A DNA stretch of 64,000 bases from Salticus scenicus (taxonomy: Eukaryota; Arthropoda; Arachnida; Araneae; Salticidae), in contig OZ005653.1 in the NCBI GenBank assembly GCA_963930645.1, positions 215,256,184-215,320,183 on the forward strand, given 5' to 3'. Of the stretch, positions 44,799 through 57,059 are shown in pieces. Position 1 is the stretch's first letter. Every line of letters starts with the position of its first letter. The notes under the pieces are model-generated. The model was given only the letters and a program-made list of their open reading frames with translations, was not told the origin of the DNA and searched no databases. The position numbers and the translations under genes were made by a program.

Positions 44799-47626
44799 TT
44801 TTTAACACTTTCCAACAAGGTTTAAAAGTGACTTAGACTTGTCTGTCCCTCTGTCCGTCTGTCTGTCTGTCTGTCCACGCTCTAATTCCTGTAGGGACAC
44901 CCGAAAGTATTCCAAAGCACTGTATTCTATGAGAGGTATTGCTGTAAACCATATTTAATAACTTAACTGTATACAAATCTTAGTGAAATTGAATCATGTT
45001 ATTCAAGTTCACTATCGGATGTTTCGTATATAAAATGGAATAAATACCACCACTAGTTTGTACACAGGGACACTCGAAAGTACTCCAAAGCATTGCGTTC
45101 CATGAGAGGTATTTCTATAAACCAAATTTTAATAACTTTACTCTCCACAATGTTTAATGAAATTGAAATATGTTATTCGTATGCACAAAAGAATGCTTTG
45201 CATAGAATATAGTATGATTAGCATTAGATTTACAGGGCCACACAAAAATATTCAGTTACATTAAGAGCTGTTCATAAAAATTTGCTATAATTTCAATTTC
45301 GTTTACATTAAGCGTTTTTAACATAGTCTAACAATTTTCATCTGTGAATATAATTTCAATTTAAGTATCTGTCTGTTCGTCTGTCCGCGCTCTAGCTCCA
45401 GTAAATATTTATGTCATTTCTTGAAACTGATATATGTTATTTAAGTTCACTATCGGATGTTCCCTATTGAAAAAGGAGTTAATATCTCTACTGGTTTGTG
45501 TACAGAGGCACCGAAACCTTTTTACAAAGCATTGTGTTCTATGAGAGAGATTTCTATAAACCATATTTTAATACCTTTACTGTACACAAACCTTAATGAA
45601 ATTGAGAAATGTCATTCAAGTTCACTATCGGATGTTTTATATATTAAATGGAGTAAATACCACCACTGGTTTGGGCACAGAGACACTTGAAAGCATACCA
45701 AAGCATTGCGTTATATGAGAAGTATTTCTATAAACCAAATTTTGATAACTTTGCTTTCCACAAAGCTTAATGAAACTGAAATGTGTTATTCATATGCATA
45801 AAAGACTGCTTTCTATAGAATATAGTATGTGTAGTATTAGTTTTACAGAGCAACAAAAAAATATTCAGATACATAAAGAGCTATTAAGAAAAGTTTGCTG
45901 GAATTGCACTTTCGTTTACATTAAGCGTTTCTAACATTTTCTAACAATTTTTAAGTTTGAATATAATTTCAATTTGTGTATCTGTGTATCTGTGTGTCTG
46001 CCCATCTCTCTGTCTTTCGGCGCTCTAACTCCGGTAAATATTTATGGAATATCTTGAAACTAATATATGTTTCTCAAGTTCACTATCGGATGTCCCCTAT
46101 TAAAATGGAGTGAATACCTCTACTGGTTTGTGTACAGGGGCATCGGAAAGTACTGCAAACTATTTTTTTTTTTCTATGAGAGGCATTTCTATAAACCATA
46201 TTTTAATACCGTTACTTTCACAAATCTTAATGAAATTGAAATATGTTATTCAAGTTCGCTATCGGATGTTTCCTATGTGAAATGGAGAAAATATTACCAA
46301 TGTTTTGTGTACAGGGAGACTTACAAGTATTGCGTTGTATGAGAGGTATTTCTGCAAACCAAATTTTAATAACTTTACTTTGCACAAATCTTAATGAAAT
46401 TGAAAAATGTTATTCATATGCAAAAAGGAATGCTTTTTATAAATACAGTATGATTAGTATTAATCTTACAGGGCCACATAAAAAAATTAAGTTACATTAT
46501 GAGCTATTAATAAAAATTTGTTGTAATTGCATTTTCTTTTACAATAAGCATTTTTAACATTTTCTAACAATTTTTAAGCGCGAATATGATTTTAATTTGG
46601 TTATCTTTCTGTCCGATTGTCTGTCTTTCTATCTGGCTCTCGTCCCAAGAGTTCTTAAATATTTTCAGAATTTTAAAAAATTGATAAATGTTATTAAAGT
46701 TCACTATGGAATGTTTCCTATTTAAAATGCCATTAATATGTCCTACACAACGTGTTTGTGTACAGGGAACTTCCAATGCTTTGCGTTTTAGGACAGACAT
46801 TTTTATAAATCACATCTAAATAACTTTCTACTGTAAAAATTATAAATAAATTGAAATGTATTTTAATATTCTAAAATAATGTTTTGTATAGAATATGATA
46901 TGATCAACTTTCAGATTTACAGGACTACACTAAAATATTCAAATACATTAAGGGATCAATTATAATCTGACGGCTGGATTTTCTATTGCATTAAGCCTTT
47001 TTAACGTTCTTCAACGATGTCTGAGAGCGGTTTTAAATTGAATTAGTCAATCTGTATATTTTTCTGTGCTTCTCTCTTTTGTTTGATAATGCAGGGAAAG
47101 AATATTGAAAGTTATACGATACAACAAGCACGTACAATTGGAGAGTATTAATAACCAGTGCGTACTGCATGATTTTTCGTTCTTTTTTTAACACTTTCCA
47201 GCAAGGTTGAAAAGTGTCAATGACTTCGGTTTGTCTGTCTGTCCGCAGTCGAACTCCTGTAAATTTTCATGGAATTTCTTGAAGCTGATATATCGTATTC
47301 AAGTTCACTATCGGATGTTCCCTATTGAAAATGGAGGGAATTCCTCTTCTGATTTGTCTACAGGGACACCCAAAATTTTCCAAAGCACTGTGTTCCATGA
47401 TAGATATTTCTATAAACCGTATTTTGATACGTTTACTTTAACAAATTTTAATGAAATTGAAATATATCATTTAAGTCCACTGCCGGATATTCCCCATGTA
47501 AATTGAAGTAAATACCATCACTGGTTTGTATACAGGGACATCCGAAAGTATTTAAAAGCATTGCGTTCTATGGAAGGTATTTCTAAGCACCAAATTTTAA
47601 TGATTTTACTTTGCACAAGTCATAAA
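44799..47626 (+). repeat. Left arm of foldback, ~620-bp tandem units (first part)
   Basis: Units start around TTTTAACACTTTCCAACAAGG or its TTTTTAACATTTTCTAACAAT form at 44799, 45315, 45926, 46552 and 47188. Each holds a GTCTGTCTGTCCG run, two copies of CAAGTTCACTATCGGATGTT, CTGGTTTGTGTACAGGG, CTATGAGAGGTATTTCTATA and GGGCCACACAAAAATATTCAG. The array is broken by the Helitron at 47627. Confidence 0.85.
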
Positions 47627-48623
47627 TCTTAATATATATAAATCTCGTGTCACAATGTTTGTCCTCAATGGACTCCTAAACCACTTAACCGATTATAATA
47701 AAATTCGCACACCATGTGCAGTTCGATCCAACTTGAGAGATAGGATAGTTTAAATCTCAAATTATAGTCGCAATTTTAATTTATTGCTAATTATTTGTCT
47801 GTTATTATTTGACAGTCACAATTATCTGTTAACTCCAAATGATTCTAACAGATGTCGATACCTTTCGACTGGGTTGAAATGAAAGCTGAAATATATTTGG
47901 TGCTGCCATCTACACAAAGAATCTTCAACTTTTTAACCTATTAATAAATTTCGTATAATTCAATTATTTCCACTTTTTAAATTTTTGGAGTGTAAATTGA
48001 ATTCATATTATAATGAAGATAATACAGTGAAATTAATCCTGTTTTTTACTTATTTGTGCTTCATTGATCAAAACTTTATAATTTAATCTGTATATATATA
48101 TAAATTACGTGTCACGATGTTTGTCCGGGGTAAACTCCTAAACTAAGGAACTGATTTTGATGAAATTTTGCACACTGTGTGCAGTTTGATCCAACTTGAG
48201 AGATAGGATAGTTTTTATCTCAATTTATTGTCACAATATTGTTTTATTGCAATTATTTGTTAATTATAGACCTTTATTAAAGTTGCTCCAAAATATCTGT
48301 GAGTTCCATTAATTTAATTGTTGCCAAAAAAAAAAAAAAAAAAAAAAAAAAATACGAGTTCATTTTCTTTTGACATAAAAATAAATACATTTAATCAAAC
48401 GTGAACGTTAAAAAATTATAAAAAGTTAAATTATGCATCTCACGAAAATTGACGTCATAATCAATTTAAAGATTTTATACACATTGATAAAGTGCTAATG
48501 TAGTTCTATCATAGATATAGTAATATATATAGATCTCTCATCCCCATGTTATCGTAGAAAGATTTTTGATGCCGAAAAAAGATAAAAAATAAAAGCTTTG
48601 GAAACAACCATTAAGTGGTATTG

Positions 48624-48655
<32 letters not shown>

Positions 48656-50325
48656 AAAGAAAGAAAGAAATATGAATTTGAAACTGTATCTGGAGTCTTC
48701 CATTCCCCTTTAGCAAATAAATTATTCATAAATTTTATTTGCTAAAATATTAGTATGTATTCCCGTGTGTATTCACTCGGGGAAAGACGGCCATATTTTG
48801 GTAAAAACGTCGTCTTTTCCCAAATGAAAAGGAATAACTTTTTTCTCCCCAATGATCACTCTATTCTATATATGCTATACTATATCTATGAGTTCTATAC
48901 GCAAGCGAAGTGTGACTCACTGACCGTCTGTGCAGCCAAGAAAAAGATTTCCTATGTTAATTGCCCACTGGATTTTTTGTAAGAAATTATTAAAAATCGA
49001 GGAAATTTATTTCCCGATTTTAATCCTTATATTTGGGTATAGATATGTATTAGTTATCGCGGGTGTTAGATTGAATTATTTTGCTGTCAAATTGACAAAA
49101 TTTTAATTTTAAATTTTTAAACTCTGTCGCCCTTGGCATTTATTATTATTATTATTATTATTTGGCGATCAAAAGCGTAACACGAAAATATACATGCCAG
49201 ATGTATGCATTGTACGAAATGTAATATGTATTATTCATTGTACGTATGTATGACATGTAATATGTATTGTACGAAATATTGTTTCATATTATTCATTACT
49301 CTTTTAATATAAGTTGTTAAAATAACCATGATTTTTGAAAGGAATTAAATATTTTCGCCAGATAATTTGGCGATATTCTTTTTTTTTCGCCAAGGATGAC
49401 AGAAATGAAATCTATTCCGCTGCAAAATATTAGTATCTTACATCAGATATTTTATTTAGACATTTGAAAACAAATTTGACTTCAAACTATGATAGAATAT
49501 TTATCATTTTCCTTTTAATTTGTATATTATTAGTATATAAAAATTTAAAAGCATGGTATATAAAAAGTTTTTTTTTTTTTTTTTTTTTTAATCTTATAAT
49601 TATTCTTATCTTAATCCTCAATGTTTCCCATCTTTATTGACTTGAATTTACTATTAAAATTTTAACATACTCAAAAACTTCTCATCACTTCGTTAAAATA
49701 CACTAAACTTTTCCAAAATCTTTTTGTATTTAAAATGATACATGTATTTACTTTAAATGTCCAATATTTCATAAGATTTCCAATTTTAAAGTTTTAAAAT
49801 ATTTATCAAATTTACTTATTTTTCTGGTTTAGCCTTATTGTTTTCCCTTTTATAACTACAGCTGTTGCCCTCTTTAAAATATTTAAAATGATGAGGTCAT
49901 TTAATAGTAAAATTATCCATTATAGCATATATTATATTTCACTCCTCCATAAAAATTGATTTTAAAATCGTCTGTTTCTTTTATACTTTTATTTTAATAG
50001 AATTTTAATAGAATTTAATTTATATATTAGTCATTTTAGCAATTTTATCCAAAGTAGCATTAGAAATAATATATATCACTTCTCCATTAAAATTTATAGG
50101 ACCCTACAATAAAATAATTTGTGCTTAATATCAACACTACGAAAATTTTTATCAATCGCTTCCAAATTTTGACCTAAGTTTCAAATCTCAACCCTGTGGG
50201 TTTTTACATCGGCTACAACGTTTTCGTCTTTGTTCGTAAATAATAATTTAACTGTACTAAATAGTTTACAGCCGTATAATTCAACGTATAACTTAGTCAC
50301 AGCAACGCGTGGCCGGGTCTGCTAG
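47627..50325 (+). mobile_element. Helitron 3, nested in the foldback left arm
   Basis: It begins TCTTAATATATATAAATCTC followed by GTGTCACAATGTTTGTCC. It ends GCGTGGCCGGGTCTGCTAG, between A (47626) and T (50326). The interrupted arm unit resumes exactly at 50341 with TTATTCATATGCACAAAAG. A second, related 5' end starts at 48087 (TCTGTATATATATATAAATT followed by ACGTGTCACGATGTTTGTCC), so this is a compound of two copies or a nested insertion sharing one 3' end. Poly(A) tracts lie near 48326 and 48624. No helicase coding is seen. Confidence 0.8.
48898..48990. mobile_element. Half copy of a palindromic MITE inside Helitron 3
   Basis: TATACGCAAGCGAAGTGTGA, CACTGACCGTCTGTG and AAGATTTCCTATGTTAATTG match the left arm of the palindromic MITE at 60471-60625. 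The second arm is absent. Confidence 0.6.
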
Positions 50326-50356
<31 letters not shown>

Positions 50357-50602
50357 CATATGCACAAAAGAATGCCTTCCATAAAATACAATATTATTAG
50401 CATTATATTTACAGGGCCACACAAAAATATTCAGATCCATTAAGAGGTATTGTTGGAAAATTGCTTGAATTGCATTTTCGTTTACAATAAGCGTTTTTAT
50501 CACTTTCTAAATGTTTTTAACACTTTCCAATAAAGTTGAAAAGTGTTAATGACTTAGGTTTGTCTGTCTGTCCGTGCTCTATCTCCCGTAAATATTCATG
50601 GA
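50326..50602 (+). repeat. Left arm of foldback, resumed
   Basis: Continuation of the interrupted unit (AGGGCCACACAAAAATATTC) and the start of the next (TTTTTAACACTTTCCAATAAAG, GTCTGTCTGTCCGTGCTC). It stops at GGAATCAGAG, where the minisatellite begins. Confidence 0.85.
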
Positions 50603-51475
50603 ATCAGAGTTACACATACACTACTCAGAAAAGAAGAGTTAAACACGGAGTTACACACTCTGTTATAAAAAGGCAAAGTTACACACACAATTACACACAA
50701 ACTGTTAATAAAAATGCAGAGTTACACACACAATTACACAAACTGTTAATAAAAATGCAGAGTTACACACACAATTACACACAAACTGTTAATAAAAATG
50801 CAGAGTTACACACACACTGTTAGCAAAAAATTAGCGGTACACACAGCGTTACACACAGCGTTACACACATTGTCAAAAAAAAAAAAAAAAAAAAAAAGAA
50901 ATTTACAAACGGAGTTACACACACTGTTAATAAAAAGGCGGAATTATACACAGCAAAAAATCAGTGATACACGCAAAGTTACACACATTGTTCAAAAAAA
51001 AAAAAAAAAAAAAAGAACTTTGAATTACACACACTGCTAATAAAAAGGCAGGATTATACACAGAGTTACATGCACTGTTAATAAAAAGGCGCTGTTAATA
51101 AAGAGTTACACACAGAGTTAAAAGAAGGCAGAGTTGCACACACATTTAATTACGTACAGGGTGTCGCACACTGTTAGTTACACATAAGTAAAATTACACA
51201 CGTTTTTTGCTAAAAATCAGCGATACACACAGTGTTACACACACAATGTTAAAAAAAAAAAACTGTTAATAAAAAACAAAATTACACATGGAGTTACACA
51301 CACTGTTAATAAGAAAGAAGAGCTACACACACACTATTAAAAAAAAAGAAGAGTTACACACTGTTAACAAACAGCAGATTTAGACACAAAGTTCCACACA
51401 CTGTTAATATAAAGGAAGAGTTACACACACTGTTAAAGGCAGAGTTGCACATAGAGTTACACAACATTTTATCTT
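50603..51475 (+). repeat. Central minisatellite of GAGTTACACACA type
   Basis: Irregular tandem copies of a 25-45-bp unit based on GAGTTACACACACTGTTAAT with AAAAAGGCA. Clean 41-47-bp spaced copies occur at 50680-50815. Later units vary and contain poly(A) of 19-24 bases near 50875 and 50994. Non-coding; the open frames spelling SYTHNYTQTV are periodic. Confidence 0.9.
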
Positions 51476-51499
51476 GAAATAGTTATGCGGTATTAAGTA

Positions 51500-52257
51500 T
51501 TTTATAAACTATAAAAAAAGAAAGAAAAATCATGCATTACGCAATGATTATTAACACTTTCCAACTGCACGTAATTGTTGTATGTTATAACTTTGAAAGT
51601 TCTGTACCTAAGTTATCACACAACAAACAAACAGTAGTTCTGAAAGGCATACAGACAGACTAATTAAATTCCTAATCATTCTTAAACACTGTTTGAAAGT
51701 GTTAAAAATGCTTAACACAAAAGAAACCGTCGCCCATCGATTGTAATTCCAGCCCTTAATCTATCTGAAAATTTCAGTGTAGCCCTGTAAATTTAAAGGT
51801 TAACATAATCATATTTTATACAAAACATTATTTTAGCAAATTAACAATAAATGCCAATTTCTTTATGATTTTACAGTTGAAAGTACAGTATGAAAGTTCT
51901 TTAAATGTAAATTATAAAAATGTATGTTCTAAAATGCAACGCATTGGCATTTTTTGCGCGTTCTTGTACATAAACATGTTGTACAGTACCTATTAATGCC
52001 CTTTTTATTTGGGAACATTCAATAGTGAATATGAACAACATATATATTTTTTTAAAAATTCAGAAAATATTTCCGGACGCTAAGTGCGGTACACGGACAG
52101 ATAGACAAATGGAGATTCGGGCACATAGATACAGAAATTGAAAACACGTTAAGACTTAAACAAGAAAGAAAAATCATGCAGTACTCATTGATTAGTAACA
52201 CCTTCCAACTGTACGTAATTGTTGTACCGAATAACTTTTAATATTCTTTGCCTACGT
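51500..52257 (-). repeat. Right arm of foldback, inner part
   Basis: Inverse of the left-arm sequence near 46.6-47.2 kb: AAAAATCATGCATTACGCAA at 51529 and AAAAATCATGCAGTACTCAT at 52170 pair with GTGCGTACTGCATGATTTTTC at 47157-47179. TTCTTTGCCTACGT precedes the solo LTR. Confidence 0.75.
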
Positions 52258-53039
52258 TGTGAGGTTGAGACGTCAGAACGTCACCACAGTTGTTTTAATT
52301 AAGTTGGATCCAGCAAAGTAGAAAGTGGGGACGGTTAAAATCACTTCGTCGCCAGTGACTCGGCGAAAGTTGAGGTCGAGTTAGCTTTGTGTCGGCAGGG
52401 TGCTGCAATGAAAGACTTAGATTTTGAATGTTAGATAAATTAGAAGTGATTTTAAAAGGACGGATTGAAATGAAGAGAGAGGAGGATGTAGGAAGAAGTA
52501 TAAAATGACGATGGTTTTAGTAGATGGGAGTGGATGTTGGAGGATATTATAGTGGATGTTGGAGGATATTATAGTGGATGTCGGAGCATATTATAGTGTG
52601 GATATTGGAGTATTATAGTGGATTGTTGAAAGTCTTATTTTGGCGAATATTGAGTAGTAGAAATTTAGAGGAGTGAGGAATAAGTCATGATGAGTGTTAG
52701 TACGAGTATTTGCTAGCGCTCGTGAAAGTGAATTTCGATCTGTAGGGAATCCTCTGATCGAAAGTGAAGTCGCAGCAGTGGAGTTACGAGTGCAACCGTC
52801 GCTACACCTTCAATTGCTTGCTGGGGTGAGATATTTAAGATAATCTAATTTAATTATTGATATATATATATTGATTGAGTAATACACTGACTGAGCTAGT
52901 TTAATATCCAGGCCACCCTCCCCATTAATCTGCTCAAATAAACTTTAGTTATTGTTAATTCAAGTCTTGTGTTCTCTTACTTATCCATTTAGTGATCTAA
53001 TTAAGTTAAGATGGAGTTTGCGTCAACGCAAACTTTACA
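52258..53039 (+). mobile_element. Solo LTR (782 bp) nested in the foldback right arm
   Basis: It starts TGTGAGGTTGAGACGTCAG and ends GCAAACTTTACA, TG...CA ends, flanked by ACGT at 52254-52257 and 53040-53043. The sibling arm unit (CTAAGTTATCACACAAC near 51611) shows the uninterrupted target. It contains TATAAAATG near 52499 and an AATAAA near 52936, plausible promoter and polyadenylation signals. About three tandem copies of GTGGATGTTGGAGGATATTA lie at 52540-52620. Which LTR family it is cannot be said. Confidence 0.85.
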
Positions 53040-53043
53040 ACGT

Positions 53044-55655
53044 TATCACACAACAGACAGAAGGACTGAAAAATATACAGATAGACTAATTGATTTTAAA
53101 ATTACTCTTAGGCATTTTGGAAAGAGTTAAAAAGGCTTAACGCAAAATAAAATGCAGCCATTAAATTATAATTACAGCTTTTGATCTCTCTGAATATTTT
53201 AGTGTAGCCCTTTAAATCAGAAAGTTAATCATACCATATTCTATACAAAACATTATTTTAGAATATTAACAATACATTTCAATATTTTTATGATTTTTGC
53301 AGTAGAAAGACTTAACTTTCAAAAAATTCTGTCCTAAACCGTAATGCATTGGCATTTTCTTTTTTGTTGTTGTTGTTGTCCCTGTAAACAAACTAGTTGT
53401 ACAGGACCTATTAATGTCGTTTTGAATGGGGAACATTCTATAGGGATAATGTTTATAAAAATAACACTCATAAAACACAATGCTTTCGAATGCTTTTGGG
53501 TGTCCCTGTACACAAACCAGAAGAGATATTCACTCCATTTTCAATATGGAACATCCGATAGTGAACATCAATAAAATATATCAGTTTCGAGAAATTCCAT
53601 AAATATTTACAGGAGTTAGAGCGCGGGCAGACAGACGGACAGACAGATGGACAGATACACAAACTGAAATCATATTCACACTTAAAAATGTTAGAAAGTG
53701 TTAAAAACGCTTAATGTAAACGAAAGTGCAATTCTAGAATTGTTTTATCAGTAGCTCTTAATATAAATGGATATTTTTGTGTCACCCTGTAAACCTAATG
53801 CTAATCATGCTGTATTCTATGCAAAGCATTTTTTTCTGCTTATAAATAACATATTTCAATTTCCTAAAACTTCGTGGAAAGTAAATTTATTAAAATTTGA
53901 TTTATAGAAATATCTCTCATAGAACGCAATGCTTTGGAATACTTTTAACTGTCCCTGTACATAAATCGGTGGTGGTATTTCCGCCATTTTATACAGGAAA
54001 CATCCAGTAGTGAACTTGAATAACATATTTCAATTTAATTGAGATATGTCAACAGTAAAACCAATAGAAATACCTCTTATAGAACACAATGCTTTAAAAT
54101 GCTTGCGGGTGTCCGTGTACACAAACCAGTATAGGTATAAACTCCATTTTAAATAGGGAACATCCGATTGTGAACTTGAATAACATATATCACTTTGAAG
54201 AAATTCCATAAATATTTATGAGATTTAGAGCTCGGACAGACAGACAGGCAGACAAACAGGCGGACAGGCAGATACACAAAACTGAAATCATATTCACCCT
54301 TAAAAAATGTTAGAATGTGTTAAAAACGCTTAACGTAAACGAAAGTACAATTCTAGTCATTTTTTTTAAATAGCTCTTAATGTAACTGGATATTTTTGTG
54401 CCACCCTGTAAATCTAATGCTAATCATGCTATATTTAGTGCAAAGCATTCTTTTGTGCATACAAATACCATATTTAAATTTCCAAAAACTTCGTGGAAAG
54501 TAAAGTTATTAAAATTTGATTTATAGAAATATCTCTAATAGAACGCAATGCTTTGGAATACTTTTGAGTGTCCTTCTATATAAATCGGTGGTGGTATTTC
54601 CTCCATTTTATACAGGAAACATCCAATAGGGAATTTGAATAACATATTTCAATTTCATTAAGATATGTCTACAGTAAAGGTATGAAAATATGGTTTATAG
54701 AAATACCTCTCATAGAACACAATGCTTTCGAATGCTTTTGGGTGTCCTGTGCACAAACCAGTAGAGGTATAAACTCCATTTTCAATAGGGAACGCCCGAT
54801 AGTGATCTTGAATAACATATTTCAATTTCATTGAAATATGTCTACCATAAAGGTATGAAAATATGGTTTATAGAAATACCTCTCATAGAACACAATGCTT
54901 TGAAATACTTTCGGGTGTCCCTGTACACAAACCAGTAGAGGTATCATATTCACCCTTAAAAAATGTTAGAATGTGTTATTAACGCTTAACGTAAACGAAA
55001 GTACAATTCTAACCATTTTTTTAATAGCTATTAATGTAACGATATTTTTGTGCCACCCTGTAAATCTAATTCTAATCATGCTATATTCTGTGCAAAGCAT
55101 TCTTTTGTGCATATAAATACCATATTTAAATTTCCAAAAACTTCGTGGAAAGTAAAGTTATTAAAATTTGATTTATAGAAATATCTCTCATAGAACGCGA
55201 TGCTTTGGAATAATTTTGAGTGTTCCTGTACATAAACCGATGGTGATATTTCCTCCATTTTATGCAGAAAACATCCTATAGTAAACTTTAATAACATATT
55301 GCAATTTCATTAAGATATGTCTACAGTAAAGGTAAGAAAATATGGTTTGTAAAAATACTTCTCATAGAACACAATGCTTTGAAATACTTTCGGGTGTCCC
55401 TGTACACAAACTAGTAGAGGTATGAACTCCATTTTCAATAGGGAACGTTCAATAGTAATCTTGAATAACATATATCAGTTTCAAGAAATTCCATAAATAT
55501 TTACGGGAGTTAGAGCGGGGACAGACAGACGGACGGACAGACGGGCGGACAGACAGACAGACGGACAGACAGACAGACAAACCGAAGTCATAAACACTTT
55601 TCAACCTTGTTGGAATGTGTTAATAACAGTTTTCAACCTTCTTTAGAAAGTGTTA
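53044..55655 (-). repeat. Right arm of foldback, outer part
   Basis: Inverse of the left-arm units. Blocks such as AACATCCGATAGTGAAC (53552, with variants near 54157 and 54790), CTGTACACAAACCAG and ATACCTCTCATAGAACACAAT recur every few hundred bases. GACAGACAGACGGACAG runs lie at 53629, 54237 and 55519. The array ends near 55640 with CTTTAGAAAGTGTTAATAAC. Confidence 0.85.
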
Positions 55656-55669
55656 ATAACATTAAAGTA

Positions 55670-55968
55670 ACTCCCATGCATTAAATGCATTATCGCATTT
55701 AGGGAGTTTGAACATCGCATTTAGGATATAGTACCTTAAATGCGACAAAAATTTCCTAAATGCGACGCTGGTATATATTTTCATAAATTACTGATATTTT
55801 TTTAATTTCTTGAAAAAAAATGACTCAAAACACTAGTTTATAACTATGAGTATAATATTCAACGATTTTTTCTTTCTTTGCATAATTATTTGTTTACTAA
55901 AATGTCATAAGTTTCCTAAATGCGATAAACTTACCAAAAATCACGTCGCATTTAGGCACAATGACCTT
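55670..55968 (-). repeat. Right terminal zone with TAAATGCGA motifs
   Basis: Motif copies at about 55691, 55714 (TCGCATTTA), 55736, 55753 (TAAATGCGAC), 55917 (TAAATGCGAT) and 55946 (GTCGCATTTA). The last is part of the terminal inverted repeat. Apart from the motifs and the terminal 23 bp, the zone is not a simple inverse of the left zone. Confidence 0.75.
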
Positions 55969-56016
55969 ATATATATAAATCAAGCTACATTCTGTATTTT
56001 CAACACACTTAATGCC

Positions 56017-56400
56017 TCATTTAAGTAATAGGATAAAATTACCTTTAACATGTCTGGGGGGAGGGGGGGAGATGTCGTTGGTGATAGACTGGTTAGTCCT
56101 TACAAGCTGCCATACTGTTTTATGAGCCGTATCTTCCTTGAGGAAATACTTCCTGATTGGTAGTGCGCCTTTTCGCTCACAGCACAGCCAGACTAATGTA
56201 CCATGCATTATGAGCCCTACTTCACATTTTTTTCTCCACTCAACACTTCTGATTTGCCAAATAGCCCTCCCGAGGGATTGTACAAGGCAGATCTGTAGTT
56301 TGGCTTTCATGTTCACCTACTAGATAAAAACCAACTAGGCTTTATCTGTTGGTTTTCATGAATATGAACATCCACAATCAAACTTGGCCGCCACTTGTTT
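56017..56400. other. GC-richer island with a 99-codon open frame
   Basis: About 300 bp with clearly more G and C than its neighbours. The minus strand (56316 to 56017) is open and starts MKAKLQICLVQSLGRAIW two residues in. I do not recognise a domain. The block CTAGATAAAAACCAACTAGGC then ATCTGTTGGTTTTCATG at the edge is partly palindromic. It could be a retroposed fragment, a SINE-like repeat or a piece of a host exon. Confidence 0.3.
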
Positions 56401-56529
56401 TTCATTTATTAGTTACAAATTTTCATAAATTTAAAATGTTTCATTAAAGTTATCTAAAGAATTATTTTTATTTCTGTTGCGAATATATATATATATATAT
56501 TAAATAAGTCTTTCTTTTCTTTTTTTATA

Positions 56530-56960
56530 TTTGTAATACATGCAAATATTAAAAATTTAAACTCGAATTATTTTTTAAGTGATGTTTAATGTGGCCTAAA
56601 AGAATGAGATAAATATTTAGAAACACATATGTCTATCTAAATTAATAACAGACATTAAAACACAATAAATTGTGATTTAAAGTTATAAACGAGATTAAAT
56701 TATCTAACTCGCATCTGAATAATATCTATTAGGGAAAATTCAAATTAAGAATAATGAGCATGCAAAGTGTAAAATAGTTTGACAGTGAATGAAGTTCCGA
56801 GGAATGCTTTGCGATGTCCAGATTAATGTTCATTGTTATAGCATCAAATACAACTATGCATTTATGAACATTATTACATAATATCTAATTTAATCGTGTA
56901 TTTATTTGGCGCTTTAATAACATAAAATATTAACATAAATTATTCTCTTTTGTTTCTTTT
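56530..56960 (+). repeat. Dispersed repeat, copy 2 (partner at 255-700)
   Basis: Same order of blocks as the 255-700 copy: TAATACATGCAAA, GATGTTTAAT, GAATGAAGTTCC, GCTTTGCGATGTCC and CTATGCATTTATG. Old and non-coding. Confidence 0.6.
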
Positions 56961-57059
56961 GTTTCACAGTTTTTTTTTTTTATAAAAGGATGAATAATTT
57001 CAAATGAATAAAACTACATTAATTTCCTTTAATATGAAATTAAGTATGATCATAGTATA

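Larger units (their letters stand above)
44316..55968. mobile_element. Giant 11.65-kb foldback element
   Basis: Terminal inverted repeats of about 23 bp, AAGGTCATTGTGCCTAAATG..., mark both ends (right copy reversed at 55946-55968). Each end then has a 300-450-bp non-repetitive zone with scattered TAAATGCGA-type motifs. Inside are two opposed arms of ~620-bp tandem units (44799-50602 and about 51500-55640) around a central minisatellite. No transposase is visible. Flanks are (AT)n, so a target duplication of 2, 4 or 6 bp (ATATAT) cannot be resolved. Removing the nested Helitron and solo LTR leaves about 8.2 kb. The structure is reminiscent of foldback/Galileo-like transposons, but I find no sequence link to them. 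Confidence 0.75.

Noticed and set aside
45457..47506. Several 75-104-codon frames with similar peptides
   Set aside because: They fall at equivalent positions of the ~620-bp arm unit, are full of frame breaks between units, and show no domain.
50536..51040. Open frames rich in YTHNYTQ repeats; array considered as CRISPR
   Set aside because: These are translations of a minisatellite. Unit length varies, there are no unique spacers, no cas genes, and the context is eukaryotic.
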